Assembly (NCBI GenBank): GCA_012837765.1
Contig: DUQO01000069.1
Location: 1-38,309, forward strand
Length of the DNA: 38,309 bases
Direction: 5' to 3'
From: Mollicutes bacterium
Lineage (GTDB): Bacteria > Bacillota_I > Bacilli_A > RF39 > UBA660
Made by a program: the position numbers and the translations under genes. The notes under the pieces were generated by a model. That model was not told the origin of the DNA. It saw nothing but the letters and a program-made list of their open reading frames with translations, and made no database searches. Below, in pieces: positions 1-7,936 of the stretch (within the stretch, counting starts at the first letter, position 1; each line of letters opens with the position of its first letter).

Positions 1-37
1 ATTTTATAAATAATAAAAATAAATTTATATGAAAACG

Positions 38-66
38 TTTACTTTACTAAATTTTCTTGATATAAT
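38..66 (+). promoter_or_regulatory. Promoter of rpsF-ssb-rpsR
   Basis: TTTACT at 38-43 and TATAAT at 61-66 with a 17-bp spacer form a sigma-A type promoter upstream of rpsF. The predicted leader is about 65 nt. Confidence 0.7.
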
Positions 67-84
67 CATACACGAGTATTTATT

Positions 85-129
85 ACTCCTTGCTTTTCAT
101 GTGGAAAGGCCAAAAGACCAAAAGGAGGT
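85..129 (+). promoter_or_regulatory. rpsF leader hairpin sequestering the Shine-Dalgarno
   Basis: CTCCTT at 86-91 is complementary to AAGGAG at 122-127, the core of the rpsF ribosome-binding site, so the leader can fold to hide it. Bacillota rpsF operons often carry an S6:S18-binding autoregulatory leader. The pairing is visible, but I could not match the known S6:S18 motif, so the role is inferred. Confidence 0.4.
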
Positions 130-135
130 GGAAAC

Positions 136-420
136 ATGAAATATGAAATCATGTTTATTGTAAGACCGGATATTGAGGAATCTAATCTCAAGGAAGTAGT
201 TGCAAACTTTGAAACTATTTTAACGGATAACAAAGCAAAAATTTTGAATTCAAAAAACATGGGTCAAAGAGAATTAGCTTATGAAATTAAAAAACATAAG
301 CGTGGATTCTATTACGTATACCAAATTGAAGCTCCAGTTGAAGCAATAAACGAATTTGATCGTTTAGCTTTAATAAGCGAAGATTTAATTCGTCATATGA
401 TCATTAGATTAGAAGATTAA
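136..420 (+). CDS. rpsF: 30S ribosomal protein S6
   Basis: This 94-aa protein has the S6 signature start MKYEIMFIVRPDIEE and the usual S6 length. It forms a heterodimer with S18 on the platform of the 30S subunit. The start is fixed by AAAGGAGGT six bases upstream. It leads the conserved rpsF-ssb-rpsR operon, which supports both its identity and that of the two short genes that follow. A leader that can hide its ribosome-binding site suggests translational control. Confidence 0.97.
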   Translation: MKYEIMFIVRPDIEESNLKEVVANFETILTDNKAKILNSKNMGQRELAYEIKKHKRGFYYVYQIEAPVEAINEFDRLALISEDLIRHMIIRLED

Positions 421-431
421 GGAGTTAAATT

Positions 432-890
432 ATGAACAAAACTTTTTTAGTAGGTCATTTAACAAAGGATCCAGAACTTAGATATTTGAGCAACAATACA
501 GCTGTTGCTACATTTACTGTTGCAGTAAATCGTACTTATGCTAACCAAAATGGTGAAAGAGAAGCGGACTTTATTAATGTTGTTGTTTGGCGTAAACAAG
601 CTGAAAACGTTAAAAAATATTTATCTAAAGGTAGTTTAGTAGGTATTGATGGTCGAATTCAAACCAGAAACTATGAAAATCAAGAAGGCAAAAGAGTATA
701 TGTTACAGAGGTTGTAGCTGATAACGTTCAATTTCTTGGATCAAAAAATCAAAGAAGCAACAATGTTAGTCCGGAAGATTTTAGTCATTATGAAAATCAA
801 GTTCCACCAGAAACAACAAATATTAGCGATGAACCATTTGCTGATTTTGGTGAAACAATTGAACTTAGTGAGGATGACATAGCATTTTAG
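432..890 (+). CDS. ssb: Single-stranded DNA-binding protein
   Basis: This 152-aa protein has an N-terminal OB fold of about 105 residues ([18 protein letters not shown], then a stretch ending in [11 protein letters not shown]). A polar low-complexity linker and an acidic tip ending EDDIAF follow; the tip is the docking site for replication and repair partners. It coats ssDNA as a tetramer during replication. It sits 11 bp after rpsF with AAGGAG upstream, and its place between rpsF and rpsR is the classic one. The tip differs slightly from DDDIPF, with Ala in place of Pro, but keeps the terminal Phe. Confidence 0.96.
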   Translation: MNKTFLVGHLTKDPELRYLSNNTAVATFTVAVNRTYANQNGEREADFINVVVWRKQAENVKKYLSKGSLVGIDGRIQTRNYENQEGKRVYVTEVVADNVQFLGSKNQRSNNVSPEDFSHYENQVPPETTNISDEPFADFGETIELSEDDIAF

Positions 891-905
891 ATAGGAGGAA
901 ATTAC

Positions 906-1121
906 ATGCGTGAACCATATAGAAGAAGAAAAAAGATATGTCAAATGTGTGCTGGTAAATCAGTAAACTATAAAGACGTTGATATAATAAAAAAATATAT
1001 AAATGAAAAATATAAAATTGTACCAAGAAGAGTTACTGGTGCATGTGCTAAACACCAAAGATATATAGCTACTCAAGTTAAAAGAGCACGCTTTATGGCG
1101 CTTATTCCATTTACAAGATAA
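906..1121 (+). CDS. rpsR: 30S ribosomal protein S18
   Basis: This 71-aa protein matches S18: a basic N-terminus RRRKKICQMC, the central RRVTGACAKHQRYIATQVKRARFMALIPF, and the expected length. CxxC near the start plus a later Cys suggest the zinc-binding (C+) form of S18. AGGAGG precedes the ATG by 8 nt. It is the last gene of the rpsF operon and is followed by an intrinsic terminator. Confidence 0.96.
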   Translation: MREPYRRRKKICQMCAGKSVNYKDVDIIKKYINEKYKIVPRRVTGACAKHQRYIATQVKRARFMALIPFTR

Positions 1122-1126
1122 AAAGA

Positions 1127-1150
1127 AGATAAATTTTTATCTTTTTTTTA
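1127..1150 (+). terminator. Intrinsic terminator after rpsR
   Basis: AAGATAAA and TTTATCTT form a tight hairpin followed directly by a T run. It ends the rpsF operon. The stem is AT-rich, so it may be leaky. Confidence 0.65.
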
Positions 1151-1197
1151 TAAAAAGGCTTAAATATATAGTATAATAAAAATGAGGAAGTGATCGA

Positions 1198-2184
1198 ATG
1201 CAAATAAATGCTGAGTTAGTAAGGAAAAATATCGAAGAAGCATCACAAGTTATTATTGTTGCGCATCGTAACTTAGATTTAGATGCACTTGGTTCTTCAC
1301 TTGGACTATATTATTTATGCAAAACAATAGGCAAGGATACTTGTCTTTTGATAGACGATATAACACATGAAGATGGTGTAAGTAAAAGTTTAAAAGAGAT
1401 AAAAAACCAAAAAATAAATGTCAAAATTAAAAAATGGGTAGATATAAAAGGAAAAGTGGACGATAAAACACTATTACTTATTGTGGATACCCAGATTCCA
1501 TCTTTAATTCAAAACGAAGAAGTTTTAAACATAAAAAATAAAATTATTATTGATCATCACATTGATGGAGCTAATGAAAAAATACCAACAATATATGAAT
1601 ATATTGGGTCTCATCAATCTAGTTCTGTTGAAATAATAGTAGAAGTACTAAAAACATTAGACATTTATATTCATCCTTATGTTGCAAGTATAATGCTTGC
1701 TGGTATTTTTATTGATACAAATGGTTTTATTAGAAAAACAAGTCATAAGACACATGAATCAGCAGCTTATTTATATGAATGCAATGCTAATCTTAACGAA
1801 GTACAATATTTACTCAAACAAGATATAAACAAATACAACAACATGCAAAAAATAATTAGTGAAGCAGTAATAATAAAAAACCACTTTATTATTGCACTCG
1901 GTCATGAAGATCAAATTTATGACAAAGAAGATTTAGCTAAGATATCAGATACTATGCTTCTTTTTAAGAATATAGAAGCATCATTTACGATCGGAAAAAT
2001 AAGTGAAGATAAGATAGGTATTAGTGCAAGATCTTTTGCAAAAATAGATGTTCAAAAAATAATGAAAAAATTAAAAGGTGGTGGCCATTCAACAGATGCT
2101 GCAACACAATTAAGTGGTGAAACTTTAGCGACCACTTTTCAAAAGGTAAAGAATATAATAGAAGAATTAGAAGGTGATTTTTAA
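1198..2184 (+). CDS. Stand-alone DHH/DHHA1 phosphodiesterase, GdpP-like catalytic half
   Basis: This 328-aa soluble protein contains a DHH domain (VAHRNLDLDALG near residue 22, LLIVDTQ near 98, IIIDHH near 118, then AGIFIDTNGF) and a C-terminal DHHA1 domain with the GGGHSTDAATQL motif. These blocks resemble GdpP/YybT, the c-di-AMP phosphodiesterase encoded before rplI in many Bacillota. GdpP is normally about 650 aa with two membrane helices, a PAS-like domain and a degenerate GGDEF domain. All of these are absent here, and only 76 bp separate it from rpsR. Hydrolysis of c-di-AMP or pApA is the likely activity. The position argues for a reduced GdpP, while the domain content resembles Pde2. 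GAGGAAGTGA precedes the ATG. The stop overlaps the rplI start by one base. Confidence 0.85.
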   Translation: MQINAELVRKNIEEASQVIIVAHRNLDLDALGSSLGLYYLCKTIGKDTCLLIDDITHEDGVSKSLKEIKNQKINVKIKKWVDIKGKVDDKTLLLIVDTQIPSLIQNEEVLNIKNKIIIDHHIDGANEKIPTIYEYIGSHQSSSVEIIVEVLKTLDIYIHPYVASIMLAGIFIDTNGFIRKTSHKTHESAAYLYECNANLNEVQYLLKQDINKYNNMQKIISEAVIIKNHFIIALGHEDQIYDKEDLAKISDTMLLFKNIEASFTIGKISEDKIGISARSFAKIDVQKIMKKLKGGGHSTDAATQLSGETLATTFQKVKNIIEELEGDF

Positions 2185-2627
2185 TGAAAGTTATATTTAT
2201 TAAAGACGTAAAGGGTAAGGGTAATGCTGGAGATATAAAAGAAGTTAGTGACGGATATGCTAAAAATTATCTAATAAAAAATAATTTAGCTGTACCTGTT
2301 ACCAATACGAGTATGAACCGTCTAAACGAAGAAAAGAAAGCTAAAGCAAAAAAAGAAGAAGAAGAAATTAAAAAGAACGAGAAAATAAAAAAGGAATTGG
2401 AAAATAAAACCCTTATTTTTAAAGTTAAAACAAGTGATCAAAACAAGATTTTTGGTAGCATTTCTTCAAAACAAATAAGTTCGGAATTATCTAAATTAGG
2501 ATATGAAATTGATAAGAAAAATATTGTTTTAGAAAGCCCATTATCTAATTTAGGGACACATATTGTAAAAGTCAATTTGCATAAAAAAGTAGTTTTAAAC
2601 TTAAAAATAGAATTAATAAAAGAATAG
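2184..2627 (+). CDS. rplI: 50S ribosomal protein L9
   Basis: This 147-aa protein has the L9 N-terminal RNA-binding domain (MKVIFIKDVKGKGNAGDIKEV, then DGYAKNYLIKNNLAVP). A long charged connecting helix (about residues 45-75, rich in KAKKEEEE) and a C-terminal domain containing FGSISSKQI follow. Length matches the family at about 148 aa. Its ATG overlaps the TAA of the DHH gene (TAATG), so translation is coupled. It lies upstream of dnaB as in most Bacillota. Confidence 0.96.
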   Translation: MKVIFIKDVKGKGNAGDIKEVSDGYAKNYLIKNNLAVPVTNTSMNRLNEEKKAKAKKEEEEIKKNEKIKKELENKTLIFKVKTSDQNKIFGSISSKQISSELSKLGYEIDKKNIVLESPLSNLGTHIVKVNLHKKVVLNLKIELIKE

Positions 2628-2637
2628 TGGTGATTGT

Positions 2638-3975
2638 ATGAACGGTCGAACTGTACCGCATAATGTTATAGCTGAGCAGTCAGTATTAGGAGCAGCTTTT
2701 TTATCTAAGTATGCTCTTCAAAAAATTAGCGATGAATTGATGAGAGATTCTTTTTATATAGATGCTCATGTAAAAATTTTCGATTGTATAAGTGAACTAA
2801 AAGAAAGTGACATCCCTATCGATATCACTACTGTTTCAGCACGCTTAAAAGATAAAAAACAATTAGATAGTATTGGCGGCGTTGAATATTTATTAGAAAT
2901 TGTTAACTCGGTCCCAACTGCAGCTAATGTTGATTATTACATCAATTTAGTTAATCAAAAAGCATTATTAAGAAGACTTATCGAAACAACAAATGAAATA
3001 GCAAGCAATGCTTTTGATGAAGAAATGGATTTTAACGAGTTAATTGATAGTGCTGAGAGAAAAATATTTAGTGTTTCTAAAATGAGACGTGGTAATGAAT
3101 TTAGAAATATACAAGATGTTTTAAATAAAGCACAATCAGATTTAGAAAAGTTAGCGGCTGCTGGCAGCGATATAACAGGATTATCAACAGGTTTTGCTAA
3201 TATAGATAAAATGACTTCTGGATTCCATCCAACCGAGCTTATTATAATTGCTGCACGACCTGGTATGGGTAAAACAGCTTTTATTCTTAACCTTGCTACT
3301 TCGATTGCAGCTGATGGTAAAACAGTAGCAATTTTTAACTTAGAAATGAATGCTGAACAATTGGCAACTCGTATGATAAGTTCATTAGGACAGATACCTT
3401 TAACAAAACTTAGAACAGGACGTTTAGAGCATAATGATTGGAAAAGGGTAAATGAAGCAATGAGTCAACTTGCTGATACCAATATTTATATTGATGATAC
3501 TCCAGGTATTACTATTGGTGAAATTAAAGCTAAGTGTAGACGTTTAGCAGCTTCCCCAAGCGGACTTGATTTAGTTATTATTGACTACTTACAACTTGTT
3601 ACTAGTAGTGAAAGATATAACGGAAATAGACAACAAGAAGTATCAGACATTTCAAGAGCATTAAAGACTCTTGCATTAGAACTTAATATTCCGATTATTG
3701 CAGCTGCTCAATTATCCAGAGAAGTTGAAAAAAGGGATGACAAAAGACCTTTAATGAGTGACCTAAGGGAATCTGGTTCTATTGAACAAGATGCTGACAT
3801 TGTGTCATTCTTGTATCGTGATGATTACTATAACAAAGAAGCTAAAACAGACAATTTTAATAGAGAAAGTGAATTTATTATTGGTAAAAACAGAAGTGGT
3901 CCTACAGGAACAGTTGATCTTCTGTTTAAAACGAATACCGGAACATTCTTAAATTACAGGAAAGAAGAGGAATAA
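2638..3975 (+). CDS. dnaB: Replicative DNA helicase DnaB
   Basis: This 445-aa protein is a full-length DnaB-family helicase (dnaC in Bacillus naming). The N-terminal primase-interaction domain (residues 1 to about 100, beginning PHNVIAEQSVLGA) is followed by the RecA-like motor. The motor has Walker A ARPGMGKTAF near residue 205, LEMNAEQLATRM, Walker B VIIDYLQLV and the conserved DLRESGSIEQDADIV. It forms the hexameric ring that unwinds DNA at the fork. It is ten bases after rplI, with GTGGTGATTGT upstream of the ATG. No intein or truncation is seen. Confidence 0.97.
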   Translation: MNGRTVPHNVIAEQSVLGAAFLSKYALQKISDELMRDSFYIDAHVKIFDCISELKESDIPIDITTVSARLKDKKQLDSIGGVEYLLEIVNSVPTAANVDYYINLVNQKALLRRLIETTNEIASNAFDEEMDFNELIDSAERKIFSVSKMRRGNEFRNIQDVLNKAQSDLEKLAAAGSDITGLSTGFANIDKMTSGFHPTELIIIAARPGMGKTAFILNLATSIAADGKTVAIFNLEMNAEQLATRMISSLGQIPLTKLRTGRLEHNDWKRVNEAMSQLADTNIYIDDTPGITIGEIKAKCRRLAASPSGLDLVIIDYLQLVTSSERYNGNRQQEVSDISRALKTLALELNIPIIAAAQLSREVEKRDDKRPLMSDLRESGSIEQDADIVSFLYRDDYYNKEAKTDNFNRESEFIIGKNRSGPTGTVDLLFKTNTGTFLNYRKEEE

Positions 3976-3978
3976 AAA

Positions 3979-4728
3979 ATGAAAATTGTTGTACTTGCAA
4001 GCGGAAGCAAGGGCAATGTAACATATGTTGAAGAAAAGGGAACAAGAATTCTTATTGATATAGGGAAGTCTTGTAGTTATATCGAAAAAAAATTAAAAGA
4101 AATAGATGTAGATCCTAGTTCTATAAATGCTATATTAATAACTCATACTCATAATGATCACGTTATGGGTATTAAAACTTTTTATAATAAGTATAAACCA
4201 ACGATATATTTAATGCCAAAAATGATGCTTGCCTTATGTGAATTTATAAAAGATTTTGATCATTGTTTTTTTGAAAAAGAAACAATAATTGATAATCTAA
4301 AGATAAGGGTTATAAAAACATCTCATGATGTTGTTTCTTCTGTTGGTTTTCTAATCAATGATAAATTTGTATATATAACAGATACTGGATATCTAAATGA
4401 AAGGTATTTTCCTGTTTTATCGAATAAAAGTGTATATGTTATAGAAAGTAATCATGATATTGAAATGCTTTATAATGGTTCTTATCCATATCATTTAAAA
4501 AGGCGTATTGCAAGTGATACAGGACACTTATCTAATATAGATGCTTCAAAATATTTATCAAAAATGATTGGACCTAATACAAAACATATTATCTTAGCAC
4601 ATTTAAGTGAAGAGAATAATAGCAAAAAAATAGCATTAAAAACATTATCAGAAATAGTAAAGATAACAGATGATATAGATATAACAGTAGCAGAACAAAA
4701 TGAAAGAACTCAGGTAATTGAAGTATGA
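3979..4728 (+). CDS. walJ: WalJ/YycJ-type metallo-beta-lactamase-fold hydrolase
   Basis: This 249-aa protein opens VVLASGSKGNVTYVE and carries the metal-binding motif THTHNDH near residues 55-61, with further ligands in the TSHD, DTGH and LAHLS segments. YycJ/WalJ proteins are exonuclease-like MBL hydrolases linked to replication-division coordination and usually lie in the walRKHIJ or dnaB region. There are no wal two-component genes beside it here. It starts 4 nt after dnaB and its TGA overlaps the rlmH ATG, so the two are translationally coupled. Confidence 0.88.
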   Translation: MKIVVLASGSKGNVTYVEEKGTRILIDIGKSCSYIEKKLKEIDVDPSSINAILITHTHNDHVMGIKTFYNKYKPTIYLMPKMMLALCEFIKDFDHCFFEKETIIDNLKIRVIKTSHDVVSSVGFLINDKFVYITDTGYLNERYFPVLSNKSVYVIESNHDIEMLYNGSYPYHLKRRIASDTGHLSNIDASKYLSKMIGPNTKHIILAHLSEENNSKKIALKTLSEIVKITDDIDITVAEQNERTQVIEV

Positions 4729-5183
4729 TAAAAATAATTTGTGTAGGAAAAATAAAAGAAAAGTATTTTAAAGATGCAATTGCTGAATATCTAAAAAGAT
4801 TGTCAAAATATACAAAGATAAATATTATAGAAGTAGATGATGATAGTAGTAATGATGAAAACCTTATACTTTGTAATGAAAGAAATAGGATAATCCCACA
4901 TATACAAAAAAAGGATTATATAATAACATTAGAAATAGAAGGGGAGGAATTTGATTCTCTTTCGCTAGCTAAAAAAATAGAAAGTATATTGACATTAGGA
5001 TATGGGAACATAACTTTTATTATAGGTGGTTCTCATGGATTACACGAAGAGATAAAAGAAAAGGCTAATTTACATTTATCTTTTTCAAAATTAACCTTTC
5101 CTCATCAAATGTTTAGAGTACTACTGCTAGAGCAAATATATCGCTCATTTAAAATCAACAATAATGAAGCATATCATAAATAA
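4725..5183 (+). CDS. rlmH: 23S rRNA pseudouridine-1915 N3-methyltransferase
   Basis: This 152-aa SPOUT methyltransferase has the SAM-binding knot segment ITFIIGGSHGL and the family C-terminus SFSKLTFPHQMFRVLLLEQIYRS ending in EAYHK, where RlmH normally ends EPYHK. It modifies pseudouridine 1915 in helix 69 of 23S rRNA. Its start overlaps walJ by 4 nt (ATGA), a common walJ-rlmH neighbourhood. It is followed by a clear terminator. Confidence 0.95.
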   Translation: MIKIICVGKIKEKYFKDAIAEYLKRLSKYTKINIIEVDDDSSNDENLILCNERNRIIPHIQKKDYIITLEIEGEEFDSLSLAKKIESILTLGYGNITFIIGGSHGLHEEIKEKANLHLSFSKLTFPHQMFRVLLLEQIYRSFKINNNEAYHK

Positions 5184-5207
5184 AAATACCTTTTGGTATT
5201 TTTTGTT
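5183..5207 (+). terminator. Intrinsic terminator after rlmH
   Basis: AAAATACC-TTTT-GGTATTTT is a perfect 8-bp stem with a 4-nt loop, followed by TTG. It closes the DHH-to-rlmH unit. Confidence 0.8.
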
Positions 5208-5238
5208 ACAAAAAATGACAGAAATTATAATGAGCCCC

Positions 5239-5266
5239 TTGCATAAAATAAATTGTATGTTATAAT
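5239..5266 (+). promoter_or_regulatory. Promoter of the 149-aa unknown gene
   Basis: TATAAT at 5261-5266 has an extended TGT immediately upstream and a weak TTGCAT -35 at 5239-5244 with a 16-bp spacer. Confidence 0.65.
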
Positions 5267-5296
5267 AAGACTCGCAAAACAAGGGAGGTTAAAGTA

Positions 5297-5746
5297 ATGC
5301 CAAACATGATTATGCAAACAAATGGAATTCCTGAAAAACTAATAATAGAAACTATTAAAAGAAACATTCGAAATCCAGAACCATTTAACCTTGGAAGAAG
5401 TAAAATACAATTACGTAGGGATGAAACCGCATATTTAAAATTATTATGTTCCGATGAAGATTTGTTGTACAAAATATATCGTTACGTAGAATTAATTGCT
5501 AAAGAAAATAATCTTGCAAATTCACGAATTTTAGAATCAGATTATGTTATAAAATACTTATTCAGTAGTGATGATTTTAAAGATTATGCAATGCATGTGT
5601 GTGAATGGAATGAAAATCCGAAACAACGTGAAAATGAATTAGATAGAGATAGTAGATGCGAAAACATTGAAAGAATATATCAACAAAAGAATGAAATTTA
5701 TACTGCAACTAGAAATTACCAAAAATTAAAACAAAGACGAGGTTAA
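5297..5746 (+). CDS. Conserved-looking protein of unknown function
   Basis: I do not recognise this 149-aa protein. It starts MPNMIMQTNGIPEK behind a strong AGGGAGGT and has its own extended -10 promoter, so it is very probably real. It is soluble, highly charged and predicted mostly helical, with no signal peptide or membrane segment. The C-terminal 45 residues are Arg/Glu/Gln-rich (QRENELDRDSRCENIERI and after), which could be a coiled coil. It ends two bases before the convergent HAD gene. No function is proposed. Confidence 0.75.
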   Translation: MPNMIMQTNGIPEKLIIETIKRNIRNPEPFNLGRSKIQLRRDETAYLKLLCSDEDLLYKIYRYVELIAKENNLANSRILESDYVIKYLFSSDDFKDYAMHVCEWNENPKQRENELDRDSRCENIERIYQQKNEIYTATRNYQKLKQRRG

Positions 5747-5747
5747 G

Positions 5748-6446
5748 TTACTCGTCTTTTAATATATCTTCTATCAATTCATAAACAGCACCATATGTTT
5801 TTTTTGTTACTTTTTTTAATTCTTCAACGCTATTATCCATAGCATAACTATTAAATTTATAATTAGACATCGATAAATCATTGATGTTATCGCCTATTGT
5901 ATAAATATTATTGTAGTTGATATTTAATAAATCAGCCACGTATTTAATGCCTTCCCCTTTATTTACATTTCTTTCTGTTATATTTAACCATTTTGTACTT
6001 AAGTAGCCATTAACACCGCTGTATTTATTGTTAATGTGTTCTAATAATTCTTCTGCTTTATCACGATTATTGAATTTGCCAATTACTTTATTTGCCGTAA
6101 CATCAGCTTCTTTTGTGAGAGTGAGACCCGTATCAATATAACAAGAAACAATAAAATTTTCTTGTTTTAATTTTATTGCTATGTCATACGATACTTGTTT
6201 TGGAATATCCTTTCGATATATAACATTCAAGTTTTTATCAAAAATTATAGCTCCATCATTACATATTAAGTATGAATACGGGATTTTAAAACCATTCATA
6301 TCACTTAATAAGGAATCTTTGTATCTTCCTGTTGCAATAATAAAGAGATGACCAGCTTCAGTAAATTTATTTATATAGTCTAGATTTTTTTGATAATTTT
6401 TACCATCGAACAAAGTGTCATCAAAATCAGCAACCAATAATTTCAT
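5748..6446 (-). CDS. HAD-superfamily (Cof-type) phosphatase
   Basis: This 232-aa protein starts MKLLVADFDDTLFD, carrying the HAD nucleophile motif DxDxT, followed by the motif II region IIATGR. A C-terminal motif IV segment TIGDNINDLSM and a central cap domain point to the Cof/YidA subgroup, which dephosphorylates sugar phosphates or small phosphorylated metabolites. The ORF track extends it 17 residues upstream (MSTSSCFYG...), but AGGTGAT lies just before the ATG at 6446, so that is the better start. It converges with the unknown gene at 5297. Confidence 0.85.
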   Translation of the reverse strand: MKLLVADFDDTLFDGKNYQKNLDYINKFTEAGHLFIIATGRYKDSLLSDMNGFKIPYSYLICNDGAIIFDKNLNVIYRKDIPKQVSYDIAIKLKQENFIVSCYIDTGLTLTKEADVTANKVIGKFNNRDKAEELLEHINNKYSGVNGYLSTKWLNITERNVNKGEGIKYVADLLNINYNNIYTIGDNINDLSMSNYKFNSYAMDNSVEELKKVTKKTYGAVYELIEDILKDE

Positions 6447-6490
6447 CGTATCACCTATAATAATAATAATACCATAAAAACAAGAAGATG

Positions 6491-6518
6491 TTGACAAATT
6501 TCATAAAAACAGTATAAT
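6491..6518 (+). promoter_or_regulatory. Promoter of tRNA-Gly
   Basis: A consensus TTGACA at 6491-6496 and TATAAT at 6513-6518 with a 16-bp spacer lie 30 bp before the tRNA. Confidence 0.88.
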
Positions 6519-6548
6519 ATATAGTGCGTAATGCATAATTAATTATGT

Positions 6549-6622
6549 GCAGATGTAGTTCAATGGTAGAACTTCAGCCTTCCAAGCTGACTACGTGGGT
6601 TCGATTCCCATCATCTGCTCCA
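6549..6622 (+). tRNA. tRNA-Gly (anticodon TCC)
   Basis: The 74-nt sequence folds as a cloverleaf. The acceptor GCAGATG pairs with CATCTGC, the anticodon stem TCAGC/GCTGA encloses the loop CTTCCAA with anticodon TCC, and the T arm GTGGG-TTCGATT-CCCAT is canonical. The 3' CCA is encoded. It has its own promoter and a downstream terminator, so it is a monocistronic tRNA. Confidence 0.95.
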
Positions 6623-6663
6623 ATGAAAAATAACTTGCGAGCCTTATCGCAGTTTAATATGAT

Positions 6664-6700
6664 AGATGTCTAATTTTCTAAAAAACGGACATCTTTTTTT
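6664..6700 (+). terminator. Terminator after tRNA-Gly
   Basis: AGATGTC at 6664-6670 pairs with GACATCT at 6688-6694 and is followed by seven Ts. The loop is long (17 nt). Confidence 0.7.
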
Positions 6701-6770
6701 ATGATTAAAATAAATGTAATGTGAGAATTAAAACAAGAGAGTAGGAATAATTAAAAGAAATATATTTTAG

Positions 6771-6800
6771 TTGTTATTCAATCTGAAAACATGCTACAAT
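6771..6800 (+). promoter_or_regulatory. Promoter of the RNHCP gene
   Basis: TTGTTA at 6771-6776, an 18-bp spacer, and an extended -10 TGC-TACAAT ending at 6800. It lies inside the upstream extension of the ORF-track call, which argues for the internal start at 6831. Confidence 0.6.
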
Positions 6801-6830
6801 AATTATGGTATTATTTATAATGGTGATTTT

Positions 6831-7139
6831 ATGAAACATTTTACAATGAAAGACGAAAATTTTGTATGCGAAAATTGTGGTTTCAATGTACTTGCTTTAG
6901 GTTACACAGCGAGGGATCATTGTCCACAATGCTTATATTCTAAACATGTTGATATAATGCCTGGCGACAGGCAAAGTGACTGTAAGGGAATGTATATACC
7001 AGTAGGTGTTGAAAAATTTAAGAATACTTTTAAAATAATTTACAAATGTGAAAAATGTCATAAGATGCACAAAAACATTGTTGCTAAAGATGATAATATG
7101 GATGTAATAATTTTTCTTACAACAAATAATAATTTTTAA
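6831..7139 (+). CDS. RNHCP-domain zinc-ribbon protein
   Basis: This 102-aa protein has two CxxC pairs (CENCGF near residue 11 and CEKCHK near 79) plus the block DHCPQCLYSKHVD followed by PGDRQSDCKG. That pattern is the RNHCP domain, a small presumed zinc-binding family of unknown function found in many bacteria. The ORF track starts at 6771, but that codon overlaps the promoter; ATG 6831 behind TGGTGAT is preferred. It is followed after 11 bp by the ZIP transporter, so the pair may be co-transcribed. A link to zinc is only suggested by this adjacency. Confidence 0.82.
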   Translation: MKHFTMKDENFVCENCGFNVLALGYTARDHCPQCLYSKHVDIMPGDRQSDCKGMYIPVGVEKFKNTFKIIYKCEKCHKMHKNIVAKDDNMDVIIFLTTNNNF

Positions 7140-7150
7140 GGGATGGTTAT

Positions 7151-7918
7151 ATGAAAGTAGAATTTATGTTAGCAGTTTTACTTGTCACAATAGCAGGATT
7201 ATCGACAGTAATTGGAAGTTTTATTATTTTTTTACCTAAAAAGAAACGTCATGAAAATCTAGGATTTCTTTTAGGAATTGCAGCAGGTGTAATGCTTTGT
7301 ATATGTATAAAAGAGTTGCTTCCTGAAGCGGAGGAACTTTTATCTGAGTGGTATGCTTTCCCAACATCGTCACTAATTTTAGTGGGGTCTTTATTTATTG
7401 GTTTAGCTTTATCATTAATACTTGATAAGTTACTGCATCATCACAATGAAGTGGAAGAACATGATGAGCACTGCCATATGTGTAATGTTGGTATTACAGC
7501 TGCTTTTACAATGGCTCTTCATAAATTACCAGAAGGAATTGCTATTTTTATTGCTATATATGATAATTATAAAGTTGCCATTCCGTTTGCATTAGCAATT
7601 GCAATTCATCATATCCCAGAAGGAATGATCGTTTCAGCGCCAATTTATTATGCAACGGGAAACAAAAAGAAAGCGTTGTTATATTCTATTGGTTCAGGTC
7701 TAGTACTACCTATAGCGGGAATGCTCGGGTTTGTGTTTTTAAAACCTATTTTTAACAACTTAACTGAAGGTGTGTTACTCTCAATAACATCCTCTATAAT
7801 GTTTTATTTAACCTTTAAAGAAATAATTCCTGCTTCGTTAAAATATGGTAATAAGAAAGTAACTGTTTTTGCTGTTATACTAGGGATAATATTTATCTAT
7901 CTATTAGAGTTAATATAA
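7151..7918 (+). CDS. ZIP-family divalent metal transporter (ZupT-like)
   Basis: This 255-aa polytopic membrane protein has about eight hydrophobic segments. The ZIP signature helices are present: HKLPEGIAIF near residue 123 and AIAIHHIPEGMIV near 150, whose His/Glu residues form the binuclear metal site. A His-rich cytoplasmic loop (HHHNEVEEHDEHCHMC, about residues 97-112) lies between helices III and IV, as in ZIP transporters. It probably imports zinc, possibly also iron or manganese. GGGATGGT precedes the ATG. It is downstream of the RNHCP gene and upstream of nifS. Confidence 0.92.
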   Translation: MKVEFMLAVLLVTIAGLSTVIGSFIIFLPKKKRHENLGFLLGIAAGVMLCICIKELLPEAEELLSEWYAFPTSSLILVGSLFIGLALSLILDKLLHHHNEVEEHDEHCHMCNVGITAAFTMALHKLPEGIAIFIAIYDNYKVAIPFALAIAIHHIPEGMIVSAPIYYATGNKKKALLYSIGSGLVLPIAGMLGFVFLKPIFNNLTEGVLLSITSSIMFYLTFKEIIPASLKYGNKKVTVFAVILGIIFIYLLELI

Positions 7919-7936
7919 TAATAAGGAAGTGATTAT

